The notes under the pieces were generated by a model. That model saw only the letters and a list, made by a program, of their open reading frames with translations, had not been told where the DNA came from and made no database searches. A DNA stretch of 64,000 nucleotides from contig OZ176053.1 of the NCBI GenBank assembly GCA_964247055.1, forward strand, positions 6,882,001 through 6,946,000, given 5' to 3'. The stretch's first letter is position 1, and every line of letters starts with the position of its first letter. Positions 22,614 to 36,495 of the stretch are shown here, piece after piece. The stretch comes from Paragordius varius (taxonomy: Eukaryota > Nematomorpha). The position numbers and the translations under genes were made by a program.

Positions 22614-25600
22614 TCACTGCTTGTTTGATAAAATTGACTCAGGTTTCCCGGGTGAAAGTGGGTTATAATCTGACGTGGTGTAAAACCATTTATAGGTTAT
22701 GTACCAACATGATATGGCTATAAGAACAGCACTAAATTTTTGTACCGTCGTGTGAAAGTAAAGTATAGTTGCAAAAATCATAAGCTCCCAAACGTATGAT
22801 AAAAATCCCAAACACAAAGCATTCGTGCGCAAAAAGGTATCAATCCAGGGATTGTTAACTAAAATTCGTCTTAATGCAACCATTTTGGTTGAGGATCTAT
22901 AGAAACAACAAAAAATGGACAAAAATTAGATAATATGACTATTATGTTTATAAGGAAAAATGACTCGTTAGATTTGCACTAATATTTGATATTAGGCAAA
23001 GAAACATTCTCAGACTTATGTAAAAATATGGAAAACATTATGTTTTGTTAACATAAAATATTACTTATCTACATTTTGGTGTCATAGCAAATTTATCATA
23101 AAATTGAGTTGAATTTATAAATAATCAAATGGAAAAAAAATTCATCTCAAATTACCATAAACTATTTTTTTGTTTTTAAATAAATTTATAAAATAAAAAT
23201 TAACCCAAATTTAGAAAGAAATAAAAATTATTTATAATTTGGTGGCAAACTCTGAATTAGTATCAAATATAGAAAGCATTTAACACTTTAAAAGTTAAAA
23301 AGTGTAACTTAATTGAGTTGTTAACCAATGTATAATTTAAATATTGTTTTTAATATATTTACCTTTTTTGAAGCGAACAGGTAGTTTAAAATAAAAGTGT
23401 TAATTGATATTTATTTGGAGGCACTTAAGCAATATATCGAAAAAAATACCTTGAGGAGCTAACGGCGTTAGTTTGTTGTTCCATTAATATATTTTTGGTC
23501 CGTTCCCAATGTTGATACAGTTTACATTCTTCCCCAATGATCAACTGGCAATATGTTAGCATAAAAATGTGACCTAAAAACCAAAGATATATTTTAAGTT
23601 TCATCCTAATAAGAGGCATTTTTTTTAAATTGCTTGTGAAATTATTAACAATCCCATTTTTAAATTCCTTTTGGATACCACACCATAGAGTACTAAAAAA
23701 ATTTTGTTCTTTATTTTATTGAAAAGTAATGAAAAACTAAAAGCTAAGTATTTTTCCTATATTTGATAAGCTCTGATGTAGTAATTACGATTATTGTCTA
23801 TACACGTCTATGGATATAAATGAAACTAATATATTATTAACTATAAATTATAATAATATTTAGTAACACTCAATTACAAATAATGAATTCATATTTTTCA
23901 ATAATAATGGATATTATGTAGACTCCTTATGCAAAATAAGAAAAGTATAAAAGTAATATTAAAGTTAAATTATATAACATCGATATATTATATAAATATA
24001 TATTAAAAATCCAATTAATTGAGTATAATTTTCAGAGATAATTCACTGCTTTCATTGGGTGTATCAGCTGATAGCAAAATTATGCTTGGTTTACCAAAGT
24101 TTTTTAAAAATATATTTTTATGATTCAATTGAAAGCTAAAGCTCAATTAGAGAAAATAGAAAAAAATATAAGTGCTACAAAAAGTTTGGGATGAATTTTA
24201 CAGTAAATTTTACTGCATTATTGATGCATTTTATGTAGATCAAGTAGTTAAAAGTTAAATTAAAATATCAATGCGTCTTTGCACCATTTTTGTTTAAGTC
24301 TTTGGTTCAACTACCTCAAATCTTTACGAAGTTTTAAATTATGGAACAAGCCACATTATGATTATTTTCTCCAACCTATATAAATGTAAAATATATAATT
24401 CAGTCTATCAAATACATCTATTTCATATATCTTAATCTTAAACGATAAACTCATGTTTGACAAAATATATTCTCCATAAAAAATTCCTGAACATTTCGAT
24501 TTTGTATTAAAATTTTAAATTTTAACTGAAATTTTTGTCAAATATATATACATTAGTGTGCAGTTAGAGAAACCTGATAAATCCAATCCAACCCACTTGC
24601 CTCCACGGGCATGACAAATAGCATAAGCCAACTTGGAATCTCCAGTCGCTAATGAACACAAACCCACATTTCGTTCAACCAACAAAAAAAGTGTGGTCCA
24701 AAAATACCTAAATTTATAAAAAAAGGAATTAGAATGCTACAATCCAAAAACAAATAAATTACTTTAGATATGATATGGGCGCCATAATGTTTAAAAATAT
24801 TGGTCAATAATTTAACGTTGGTAGACAATATGTATGCGTATTAAGACCATGACCATTTATAATAAACATAATGGTTTAAACTTTTAAAACTTTTATTTAA
24901 TCGAATAGCGTATAAAATTTTATTAATTTTAAACTAATAGTTAAATTGCAATTTTAAATGATAAACGGTTAACCCTACTTTTGATATAACACACAGTAGT
25001 GCATTTATAAGCGGTCAATCAAGCCCTTGCCAATAAATATTTAGATTTCAACAATGCCACAATTGTAAAAAGGATGCGTTAAATTCAAAGTAATTTTAGT
25101 AATTTAGTGTATTCCAAGTTTAAAAAATGAAAAAATCATAACCTAAATTTGTTGATTTTATTTAAAAATAATTATGCTGTAAAATTAAAATAACTCTATG
25201 CCCCTTTCAATCATTTATAAGATGAAATTTTATTTACAATTAATATATATTGTACCGATAATATAAAAGTTACCATAAAATTGTAGCATATATTAATCGA
25301 GATGAATGTCGTAAAGTTGTTTGAATACTTCCATTACTAAGTAAGTAAGAGGTCGAACAAACGATCGGTAACAAAAGGGACATAGTCCATCCCCAACCAA
25401 TTTTAACTCCGTATAAATTTAGATAATTTTCTTTCCGTGCAAGGAATGAGTGAGGAGGTGTAAAGAAATCACATATTAATGATCCTACATAATATGAAAA
25501 GTTTACCTAACAAGATGTATGCAAGAAAAAACCCAGCCCGTGATTCAACATTTATAAAAAGAATTTTTTTGGCTAAATTTCCAAAAAATACTAAAAAATA

Positions 25601-25648
25601 TTTGGTCGAGGATTGTTTGGCGGTTGATACAATAGGTTTGTAAGACAT
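22614..25648 (-). CDS. FITM2: FIT-family protein (fat storage-inducing, acyl-CoA diphosphatase)
   Basis: Five exons on the minus strand: 25507-25648, 25274-25484, 24574-24707, 23450-23573, 22614-22896. Total 894 nt, 297 aa; every split codon closes. Matches to vertebrate FITM2 by memory run along the length: SFLARKENYLNLYGVKIGW (SYLSNKRNVLNVYFVKVAW), then ILWYFWTTLFLLVERNVGLC, then CHARGGKWVGLDLSGHIFML (CHQEGGFWHGFDISGHSFLL), and finally LYFHTTVQKF with SPGKP. The family hydrolyses acyl-CoA in the ER membrane and is needed for lipid-droplet budding. The two catalytic histidines are both present, H164 (SGHIF) and H252 (YFHT). There are about six hydrophobic segments. Between the two histidines the protein is about 29 residues longer than the human one. 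FITM2 is the nearest name; FITM1/2 orthology is not separable here. It is divergent from SLC7, with 510 bp between start codons. Confidence 0.93.
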
Positions 25649-25969
25649 AATTCGGATATATCAATCAAATCTTGATTAAAATTACTAAAATAAATTTATA
25701 AGCCTAATTGCACATAAATTGGCACACAATCTTTTTAACATATGATCAATACCGCATTCGACGCACGTTTGTTTTCCTTGCATAAATTATAGGTTAATAT
25801 AGATAAAAAAAGAAAAAAACATGAGGCGCATCCAACCTAAAAAGGGGGAGTATACTTTGCTCAAAAGAAGTAAACCATATCTTTATGTTAATTTTTATTG
25901 ACAAATATTAATTTATTGAACTTTTTTTGATTTTTTTATCATTCTTTTAACATGGTATGATAAAATCTT

Positions 25970-26000
<31 letters not shown>

Positions 26001-26158
26001 TATTTAATAATTAATTAACCTTGTATGTAACTTGACTTCTTTATAGATTTTACATTCATATAAATTTCGGAGTTAATAAATTTTAGTTGTATTATTATAC
26101 ATTAAGAACAAATAATTCTTTTTTGTGATAAATATAAATCAAATTTTTTTTGTAAAAT
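25649..26158. promoter_or_regulatory. Divergent intergenic region between FIT and SLC7 genes
   Basis: Only 510 bp separate the two start codons, so both promoters must lie here. A (TA)n run at 25971-25995 is the only marked structure. A shared bidirectional promoter is inferred, not shown. Confidence 0.45.
25971..25995. repeat. (TA)n microsatellite
   Basis: An alternating AT run in the FIT/SLC7 divergent region. Confidence 0.9.
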
Positions 26159-29100
26159 ATGGATAATAAATCTTTTGATTCGTCACCTTCAACAATTCAT
26201 AAAAGAGGTAGGTTAATTACCATTCCTTATTTTTTCAAAAATTGATTTTGACGCAATCTGCTTACTTTTCCACACTTATATTAGTTATACCTGGATCTTC
26301 TAACCCACCTAAAACTAACTCTATACCAAATGAATCATCCCAGAAGTCAGAAAATTTGGAAAATAATGGAATGGTTCCCAAAGAAGCAGTTAGGCTTAAA
26401 AGGGAAGTTGGTCTTATTGGGGGGATAGCCATTATTGTGGGAACTATGATTGGTATAAAAATTTCCATATCGATTATTTACCTTAATTTTATGTACTTGA
26501 TCATTTCACTTGGCTTATTTTATAATTTTTTATGATCCGAATGTTTGACAGTATATTTTAAAACATTGTCGTATTATAATTAATTAACTATTACCACTAT
26601 TATTTATTCAAAGAACTCATTACTTTCAGAGAGGTTGTTTTGATTCTTCTTTTTTAAGCTATGGATGTCCTACGCGCTTCTCGGTACCCAAATGTGCTCT
26701 CAAAAATGTTAAAAAAATAATAAATTGGATTTAACTCTTTAATATTACAACTATATTCTTATTCGTTTTGTGGACTTAACTTTTTTCACCTCTTTCAATA
26801 ATATTTAAGTTAATTGCTGATTTTTATTTGGTTGTTTTTTATTCTCTAAAAAATTTAAATAATCCTTTTTGTATAAATTTTATTGAATAGTTATTTTGAG
26901 GCTTTATAAGTTATAATATCTATCATTCAATATATTCTACATTAAATTATTTCAACCATAAAATATGAAATTAAGTTAATTACTCTTGGGAAAAGAATTT
27001 AGTTATGGCATTTTATTTAGATCTTAATACACAATATGAGCCATGGAATAATGTAATTCTATTTTAACAATGCAGGTTTAAAATATCTAATTTTGGATTA
27101 ACATCAAATAGTTTTCAACTGAAGCAAATTTTAAATTAGCTTACGTTTATCATTTATATATTGCATTTTTATGGTAATTTTTACGTTTTAGTTTTTAATA
27201 ATAATATAAAATAAAATTCGTATGCTATTTTCCGTATGTTTAGTAGGGAAACTACATATTTTTTGCGAATTTTTTTCTCTTTTATATGCCATTTTTTGTG
27301 CGGAGTGTGTTTATCACAAATATTAAGAATTTTTAATTTTTTTTATTCTTTTGTTTCAACTTAAATCCCGGTTGAATGGAAGGAAAGTTTAACTGTGCCT
27401 GTATTTAAAGAGGTGATATAAATGAATGTAGTAACTATAGAGGGATAAAATTAATGTCACACACCATAAAATTGTTTGAAAAAATAAAAGCGAATCAGGA
27501 AAATGATATGTATAGAAGGAAATCAATTTGGTTTCATGCCAGGAAAGTCAACAGTAGATCCTTTACATGCGGTTAGGAGGTTGATTGAAAAACACAATTA
27601 AAAAAAGAAAGAATTACACGGGGTTTTGATTGATATAGAGAAGGCGTTTGACAGGATACCTAGATAAACTATTTGGTGGAGTCTCCGTCATAAAAAGATG
27701 CCAGAAAGATATATTAAGTTGTTACAAATAATGTACGAATCCCACACCTCCAGGATTAACACAAAGTTTAGCATAGCCCTTTTCAATAAAGCATGAAGTC
27801 TACCAAGGCTCATCACTCAGCCCCTTATTGTTCATAATTTGTATGGACGAGGTAGCCAAGGTTGTTAATGTGAGTTCAGGATGGTACTTAATGTATGCAG
27901 ATGACATAATCATCTTGTCTGATTCATTATTTGAGTTAAAGCGAACGGTAAACAGATGGGTTGTTATGCTGGATCAATATGGTCTGAAAGTAAACAAAGC
28001 AAAAACCGAACTTATTACTTTTGGGGGTCCACAACATGAAATGGTAGTTGATGATAATTGGGTTCTGAAGGGTAAAGAAAGTTGCAAATATTTGGGAGCT
28101 ATGTTAAGTTCAGATGGTTCGTTCACCGATGATAATAATTTAGGAATAAAGAGCAGCTGGGTAAATTGGAAGAAAATTTCAAGCGTGATATGCGATCGAA
28201 ATATTGATGTTAGAGTGAAAGGTAAGATTTACAGTTCAGTTGTCCAGCCCTCAATGATGTATAATTCACAGACGTGGGGTGTCCAAAAATCCGAAGAAAG
28301 ACATTTTAACGTGACTGAAATGAAAATGCTCAAAATGATGTGTGGGGTAACAAGAAAGGACAGAATTGAGAATAGATTTATTCGTGGGAGCACAGATATT
28401 AAATCAATATTGGAAAGGATGTCAAAAAATAGGCTACGTTGGTTCGGGCACATTGAAAGGAGAGATTCTAATTATATTGCAAATAGATAGTTATATAGTT
28501 GAGGGAAAACGAGGACGTGGGCGGCCTAAAACGAAATGGATAGATACAGTAAAACGAGAGCTGGCAGAATACGAGCTTAATGCAGAGGACGCCATAGATA
28601 GAGTTCTTAGACAGGTTGTATAACATGACCGCTCTCACGAGTGAAAACATGTAATGTAATAATAATAATAATTTATTCTTATCCGTGTGATTTTGTTGAT
28701 TACTTAGGAAATTAAAAATTAATGCATGCAATACCCAAAGGTTATCCCAAAAATCTGCAATAATTATTAATACTTAAAATTTGTTGATCATTTTGCATTA
28801 TATTTAAATTATAAGGACGTTTAAATATTACTTTTTTACCTATATTTAATCACACAATTTTTCAATAAAACGCATTTTTGTTATAAAAATTTTTATTTAT
28901 AAAAGTATTTTTATACTAGTAATGTTACATCAAATTGTATTTATAATTTTATAAATGTTTAATTTTCCTAGAAAATATTTTTTGGTCAAAAACTTTTTAT
29001 TTTGAAAATTTTCAATTTATTTCATTTGTCAACTTTTAATTGAATGTATATTATTCTTGTTAATTATATATATTAATATTAAAATTTTGCACTCATTACA

Positions 29101-32100
29101 CTAGACAACAAATTTTTCTGCCACTCGAGTTTTTTGCATTTTTTGATATTTAATATCATTTTAACAGTAAATCTGAAATAAAAATTATAACTCGTTGGAA
29201 GAATTTTGTATAATTTGATTTTTTAGATTATGCGCCCTCTTTATCAAAATTTTACTAAAAAATGTTTTTCTTTGAAAATATACAAGTAATGCCCATTTGT
29301 AATATATCATTCGAAAGAGTATTAAAAACTCTATAAAATATATACTAATATGTATTACATCGACAGTTAATATTGAACACAAAGAGCGACAAACGCACGA
29401 AGCGAGAGCATTTTTTTTAATTATTATATTTTTCAAACTAATGGATGAAAATAGCTCAAACTTTGTTTAGATGGAGATGAATGTCCAAAAAAGATAACAC
29501 AAGAAAGTTTTTTTTGTTTAAAACATTTTTTATTGCTTTTATGTCACTCAAAACAGCCATTTTTAAGTTTTATGTTTTCTAAAAATTACCATCTCATCAA
29601 TATTAATTTATTTTCTATACAAGGCTAATAATTTCGAAAATTTAAAAATAAAAACAAAGTTTAAGGTATTTTTGATGTTTTATAGCCAATATGTAATAAA
29701 TTTACAGTTATAACTATGCATTTTAGTATCCACTAGGTAAAATATTTATGATTATAATAATTTTTATTAAAAAAAGCAAACCAAAAGCTTTTTCAAACAT
29801 TTTTTTTAAATTAAATACTAATATAACCCTAATAATAATATTAAAATAATTTAAATGATTTTCAAATTAGTTTGTCTGTGAAAATTCTTGACTTATTTAA
29901 GGATTGAAAATTTTGACCATTTAAATCCAAATAACTTTTACATCCGATGGATTTAAATGACTTACTACCATTTAAAAGATGCAGTTTTTTGCGCTCTTTC
30001 GAATGATATAAAATACATGGCTTCATATCTAAAACTTTAAATTTATGAAATTTCAAGTTTAATGTTAAATCGGGGCCAAAGATTCTCGATAAACTCTAAT
30101 ATAAAAAAATTCTTTCATGTAGGACCAATTTTCTTTTCAGATATACTAATTATGTACTTTAATGAAATAAATTTTAAATTTACAAGAATGGCAGTTAAAA
30201 AAAGTTAAAATTTGTTGTCTAGTGTTATTTGCAGTTTTTATGAAACATCTAAATTTTTTGGGATACCGTTTTTTTACCGAATTTCTCAATATTTTTCGCA
30301 TAACATCTATTATTATATAAATCACGACTCTTATTTAAATTTTATATCTATTACATTTATGTTTTTGGCATTATAATTAGATACTCACACAATCGTGTTA
30401 TATATTGTTTTTATCATTAAAACAATTAATTATGTTTTTAATGTAAAACACTTTTATGTTCCAAATCATGTTATATATGCCTTAAAGGTGATCAAATTCC
30501 ATTATGTCGAATGGAAATAGTTTGATTTTATAAAGAAAATTCTGTTATGAAATTTCACAACACTTGTATAATTTTTATATTTTCCACATTTTTACACAAA
30601 AATGTAAATAGTTAAACTTGGTTTAAAAAATGCCAATATTAAGGGTTTATTTAAATTTCATATAACCTATTATACATTCTTAACATCTTAATTTTAGTTA
30701 ATATATATAGAAATAATAATTATATTTGGAGTTTATTATTGTTTTTTCGCTCCAGATTTGAAATATAAGGGAGATTGAAATATGATCATACATTCAGCAG
30801 CTTTTATGAATTTTTTAATAATATTTAAACAGCTTGATATTTTACCGACTCTATTAATTAAAAAAATCCAGGCACAGTAAGCAACAAAATATATCTGTAT
30901 TTTTTACAATATAAAATTTTTCACTATTTTTACATATTTACCCTTGTTTTATGAATGAAGGTTCGGGTATATTTGTTACTCCCGTTGGCGTTTTACGTAG
31001 TTCAGGCTCTGTGGCTATGTCGCTAGTCGTTTGGTGTTTAAGTGGAATACTTTCAATGCTTGGTGCGCTGTGTTATGCTGAGTTGGGAACTCTCATACCC
31101 AAATCGGGTGGGGAATATGCTTATCTCCTGGAAGCTTTTAACAATAATCCTATCACGAGCTCTGATTCAACGGACAGTATTGGACCAACGGAAAAGAATC
31201 AAATTACGGCAAGAGAAAAATCTGGTAGAATTTTTTCAATACGCTTTTGGACAGTTTAAAGTTAAGATTATACTAATATGTCATTGTTTAATGTTAAAAA
31301 CTAAGACTTGAAACCGGATTCGGTTAGTTTTAGTTCCGGTTAATCATTTATTTGTCTCTGTTGATTTTTAAGGAACTGTTGACTGTTCTGGAACAAATGG
31401 GTATGGTTTCAAAAAAATATTGCCTCTGTCATGAGATGGTTAGGATTTTATTTTTAATCAGATAATTATACTATAATGTGGAAAAGGAGTCAAAAAGATA
31501 TAAACAGCTTATTGTTTGCCTTTCTCAAAAATCATAATAGACAATTCTTAAAAATAAGGTTGAAAGGAAAAGAATTTTTTTTGAAAAGAAATATTATAGG
31601 AATTGTTTTTAACTGCGGTTACGGTTGTAAAAACGGGTACGCGGAACCTTTTTTGGTGGTTCCAAAATGTTATTTGGAAATAGTATATGATACAGCTCCA
31701 GTTCTGCAAAACAAGTTCAAATGTTTTATTTTAAATCATACCTATTAATTTGCAAAGCTTAATCATTTGAATTCATGAAATGAAGTTTTAAAAAATTTAA
31801 AATTAACAACTCCTTAAAATTAATTTATCTTTCGGATTCTGAAAACTGGTGATTAGTATCCAAAAATACGAAAATTGGATTAACACATTTTTGACCCTAA
31901 ATTTGGCACTCACATTATTAATTTTATATATCATATACACTAATCAAAGCTACAAGCCTAAACTCTCTCGAAGCTCAAAGAATAGGAGGTGTAACGTTAC
32001 CCGGACGCAACATTGTTCGACGGGGCGAATCTAAACGTGAATGCTGCAAACGATTTTGGGGTCCGGTTCCAGCTTATCTATTTGCTTGGACCACACTAGT

Positions 32101-35100
32101 TATCCTTAAGACTTCGGCTATGGCTGTAATAGCTATAACATTTGCCGAATACATTGTAACTGCTGTCACCAGTCTGTTAAGTCTAACGTGTCCTCAAAAT
32201 GGTGTGGCGACATCCTTGAAAAGTGGTGGGAGCAATGGAGATGTTAATGATCACATTGCGGTAAAAAAAATGGTGGCTATGAGTGCAGTATGTAAGTTGT
32301 TTATAGTTAGAATTTTTTATATGATTTTTTTTGTTTTTTTTTCGTTGAACTACAGAATACATATTAATGTTGGTCAATTGGCAAAACAATACTAGGTTAT
32401 GGGTAAAAAACAACATATGGTTGTTGAAATTATAAATTTTTTCCCATCTTACGACATTATCTTTATTGGCAAACTTTGGTTTACATCACGCGCTGCTGTA
32501 TTACCAAATGGTCAACAATAATGTGCATACTGTATATTAATCAAGTATATCTCTAAGGGTAGAGCTTTTTTGAAGATAGGTAATTTACCACAGGTTTTGG
32601 GCTAGTGGTTTTAATGATAAAAATTAGTTAACACTTTAAAGGGGATTCTAGAAAAGGCTTTATTTTTTGTGGAGTATATCACTAAGGGCTTTGGAGCGTC
32701 TAATCTATTAAGAAATTAACATTATAAATGGTTATTGTGAGGATCGACATTTTACCAAAGGTAATGGAATAGCCGTTATAATGATAGATTCCATGGGATT
32801 ATTAAAAAGAAAAAGAAAATATTTATTTTAATAGAAAATTGAAATACAGTACAATCTCAGGACTGGTTTCGAATTCCCAATATGGGTGCGATGTTTTACA
32901 AAAGGGGTATTTTTTAGGATTCGGTATTAAACTTAGGAATTTGAACGGTCTGGCCTGATTAAATAATTAGATTTAAGCTCTTTTATAAGTATTTTTGCTT
33001 TAATAATTAATTTCTCTTGAAAGTGTTTTTTTTATGAAGTAATTTCAAAATTATTAAACTATTGCAAATGTTGTCATCTATATTATGTTTTTTTTGTATC
33101 AATAAATTTTATGGATATGTGTGTATTGCTAGTAGTTTAAACGATAATTTAAGCCTATACCTACATCACTCACCATTATTTTGTGTATTGTTTTTTTAAT
33201 AAAAAATTATTAATACTGTCTATTATAAATGTATATTTATTTTTTTATTTATTAGTTTTCATTGGATTTGTCAATGCTTACAGTGTTAAAATGGCCACGA
33301 AACTACAAACACTTTTTACGTTTTGCAAAATTTTTGCGCTTCTCCTTGTCATAATTGGAGGTTTGGTCAGGATTGCTCAAGGTTAAAACCAAAAAAGATT
33401 TTTCTTTATATTTTTTTAATATTCAGGATAGGGTATAAAACAATTGTCCAATTTTAAATTATATACAAAAACCTCATTTAATTATTTGATTTTAATTAAT
33501 AGAGAGAGAGCTAAAACATAATATTTTTTACGTTAAAAATTATAACAGGTCATACCGATATCCTTAAACAAGGATTCTCTGGAACGAATTGGGATCCTAG
33601 TCAAATAGCCTTGGCCTTTTATTCCGGACTTTGGGCTTACGATGGATGGAATAATCTTAACTTTTTGTCTGAAGAAATCGCACAACCTGAAATGTTTTTT
33701 TTCTCATTTAATTTTAAACAAACATTTAAGAAACAGTTTGATGCTGTTTACTAAACTAATAGTTATTAACATATATATTAAACAAATTTGGAAAAATTTC
33801 GCAAAAAATGGATAGTTTATTAACACAATGCAATATTTCAAATAGTTTAGTTATTAGATGACATTAATTGTTATAACTTTCGTTTTTTAGAAATATACCG
33901 CGAGCCATTATTATTGGAATACCAACGGTTACATTTCTTTATGTTATGACAAATGTGGCATATTTCACAGTACTATCACCCATACAAATGTTAACATCTA
34001 ATGCTGTCGCCGTGGTAAGTTTCATTTACGAAATTTTTTAAGTAGAGATTGTGTTTAAATAAATTGGTTTTTTTAATAAAACTTTTTCTTTTAATAATAA
34101 AAGTTTGTGCATTTTTGTTCCTTAAATGTCAAAACAATATTAAAAAGATTTTAATTTATTAAATAACTTTTTTATAAGCTTTAAAACCATTTTTAGCGAC
34201 TATGTGATTTATTTATTAGGATTGGTCTATACCCCTTTTCGGGTTTCGTTTCTTTTGGATTATACCGCTATGTGTAGCTTGTTCGGCCTTTGGAGCCTTG
34301 AATGGTGAATTAATGGCAGTTAGTAGGTTAGAATATTGAATTTCTTTAAATATTGTGGATATACTACATAAAAAATTGTTACAAAACATAAGTTCGTAAT
34401 GCCCACAGATTGAAATGTTTAAATATATATTTTGCTATTAGACTTTTTAAGGGCGCATTCACAGAGTCTTTAAATTGGTTAATTATTTAATTTTTACTTA
34501 TACATAGAGTATGTTATGCCGCTGCACGGGAGAGGCATTTAATGCATTTGCTATCATATGTCCATGTTCTCCGTATAACACCCGCGCCTGCCATCATATT
34601 ATCGGTATTTGTGATTGATTTCAATACGTTTTTTGAAAACTAATTATATACATTTTATTTATTGTACAATAAAAAATCTTATATCTATGGATTATGGTTC
34701 ATTTCGACCTCTAAATGTTTTCAGCCATGTGATAGGAAATGATTCCTTATTTTTTGCAAAACCCTAAAGAAAATGAATTAAAAACACCGTTTAAATATAT
34801 GCCATACTGAAAAAAGCTTTTTGTAGTATTTGGATAAAAATATAACATGTAATTTCTATTATTAACGTCTTTTATTTTATAAAAAATAACCATAAATTAT
34901 TAAATTTATTATTTACATATATTTTAATATCATTCCTCTCATACTTTATGCCCATCCATATATATATATATATTTTATCTATTTAGTCGCTCATAAGTAT
35001 TGTCATGATTATGATGGGTAACATAAATAGCTTGATTGATTTTTTCAGTTTTGCTGTTTGGATATTTTATGGAATAACTATGGTAGCTTTGCTCAAACTA

Positions 35101-36495
35101 CGTTTTACAATGCCAAACGCTGTACGCCCGTACAAGGTATGTTGTTTATTTATGCGAAACCCCTTTAAAGCATTTATACCCTAAAAACAACTTTGTTTAA
35201 TGTTTATGAGAAAAACTATAGTTTTAGAACAAACTAGGATTTTTTGTCTCAAAAATGGATTTTTTAAAAAAAGGTATTACTATAAAACTTTTTTTAGGTG
35301 TACATATTTGTCCCTGTGTTCGTATTAGCTGTGGCCATATTTTTAGTCGTTGCTCCTATAATAAGGGATCCTGCCATTGAATACTTGTATGCGGCACTTT
35401 TTATTTTGTGTGGATTACTCCTGTACATACCTTTTGTCTTTTTCAAAATCCATTTCAAGTGTATAGGTAAGTGTTTATCTAATTATTTTTAAAAATAATT
35501 TATTATATATGAAATGTAATTACCATTAACCTTATTAATATCATATGACTTTTTTGAGCCGGAAAATATGGTGAATGTTGTTTTAAATTAATATTGCTTG
35601 TTGTTATTTTTATTGAGGCCATAATTTTTTGGAGAACAGCAGCTGCTTATATTTATAAAGTTTTTGTTAAAAATAAGAGAGAGTTATTTGAATATGAAGC
35701 TTTATCTCTTTTATTCAATATAATAAATAAATTTATGGATATCCGTAACTCTACTTGAGTCGTAGGTTAATTCATTTTTTAAAAATATTTTGTAAGATAG
35801 AGACTATCCATATGACCTGATGTTTATTTAATGCGCCTAACCTTTGAATATCTGATTTTGGCTTCACATAACTATAATGCTTTGCCGAACGGAAAAAGGA
35901 ATCAAGAAAACATTTTTGTTTATCTATTAATGCATTATTTATTCTATGTCTGTTCAATTTTTAAGCATATGTGGTTTCGTCGCAAATAACTTGCAAAAAA
36001 TTACTTTGAATGTAGAATTTGGTTTTTTGAAATTTTTTCCTTGATAAATCTTTCCTCTTCAATATATTTGAAATTTTTTGGAAACCAAATATTTCATTGA
36101 ACTATCAGGAAAGAATGCCGATAAACCCTCAAATTAGTTTTAATAAGAAATAATTTCACATACATATATAAGAAAAACTCTTTTCTTTTAAACTTTATCG
36201 GACATATAATTGTATTTTAACTTTAACACACCTAATATATCTTTAAACTAAATTATAACAGTACATTATTTGCCCAAATTTAGAGAGTTTCAATAATTAA
36301 AACACTGAAATTATATTTATATTTATTAAATTTTAATTACGTTTAGACAAAATCACGACATTCTGTCAACTGGTGCTTGAGGTTTCACCCGAAGATGTTG
36401 ATTTTTCTGAGTCAGGAATTAAAATGGAAGATGTACGCACTTCTTCTGATGCCAACGATAAACTTGCTCACACAATTTCCAGTCAAAGATTGTAA
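26159..36495 (+). CDS. SLC7 (LAT-type) amino-acid transporter light chain
   Basis: Twelve coding exons: 26159-26207, 26285-26452, 30961-31224, 31974-32291, 33256-33381, 33549-33693, 33891-34014, 34220-34326, 34508-34604, 34987-35136, 35298-35466, 36347-36495. Total 1866 nt, 621 aa. Landmarks: [20 protein letters not shown] with GSGIF (about 73-77), the unwound TM1 that holds the substrate; [99 protein letters not shown]; and a 12-TM layout. C233 (LTCPQN) sits where LAT light chains form the disulfide to the SLC3A2 heavy chain. These proteins exchange neutral or basic amino acids at the plasma membrane. Odd: about 56 extra hydrophilic residues (133-188) between TM2 and TM3. The donor after 33693 (aat|gttttt) is weak. 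AATAAA at about 36531 and 36757. Confidence 0.93.
27360..28671 (+). mobile_element. RTE-type LINE, 5'-truncated
   Basis: Lies in the 4.5-kb second intron of SLC7. Early parts are broken but readable ([20 protein letters not shown]; the FIDLEKAFDR-like block is represented by [11 protein letters not shown]). An open frame at 27828-28490 has [11 protein letters not shown] (the catalytic YADD), then [33 protein letters not shown] and [15 protein letters not shown]. The ending [19 protein letters not shown] is in another frame (28501-28623), so there is at least one shift there. A (TAA)n tail ends at about 28671, as in RTE elements. No endonuclease domain is left. Not a host gene. Confidence 0.85.
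29099..30224. mobile_element. CACTA-like non-autonomous DNA transposon
   Basis: A 1126-bp element with inverted ends cactagacaacaaatttt and aaaatttgttgtctagtg, flanked by a 3-bp duplication TTA (29096-29098, 30225-30227). CACTA ends with 3-bp target duplications define the CACTA (EnSpm/CMC) superfamily. No coding capacity. It lies in the SLC7 second intron. A second copy is cut by the left edge of the window (1-344). Confidence 0.78.

Noticed and set aside
24790-24835. Extra FIT exon between 24707 and 25274.
   Set aside because: No acceptor site, and the extended exon 25274-25484 already supplies the missing residues in phase.
27828-28490. 220-aa frame taken as a host gene.
   Set aside because: It contains YADD and other RTE reverse-transcriptase blocks; part of a LINE.
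31476-31748. 90-aa open frame in an SLC7 intron.
   Set aside because: Lies wholly between confirmed exons; no recognisable domain.
32860-32895. ggtttcgaattcc, resembling a tRNA B box.
   Set aside because: One base too many, and no A box or acceptor stem.
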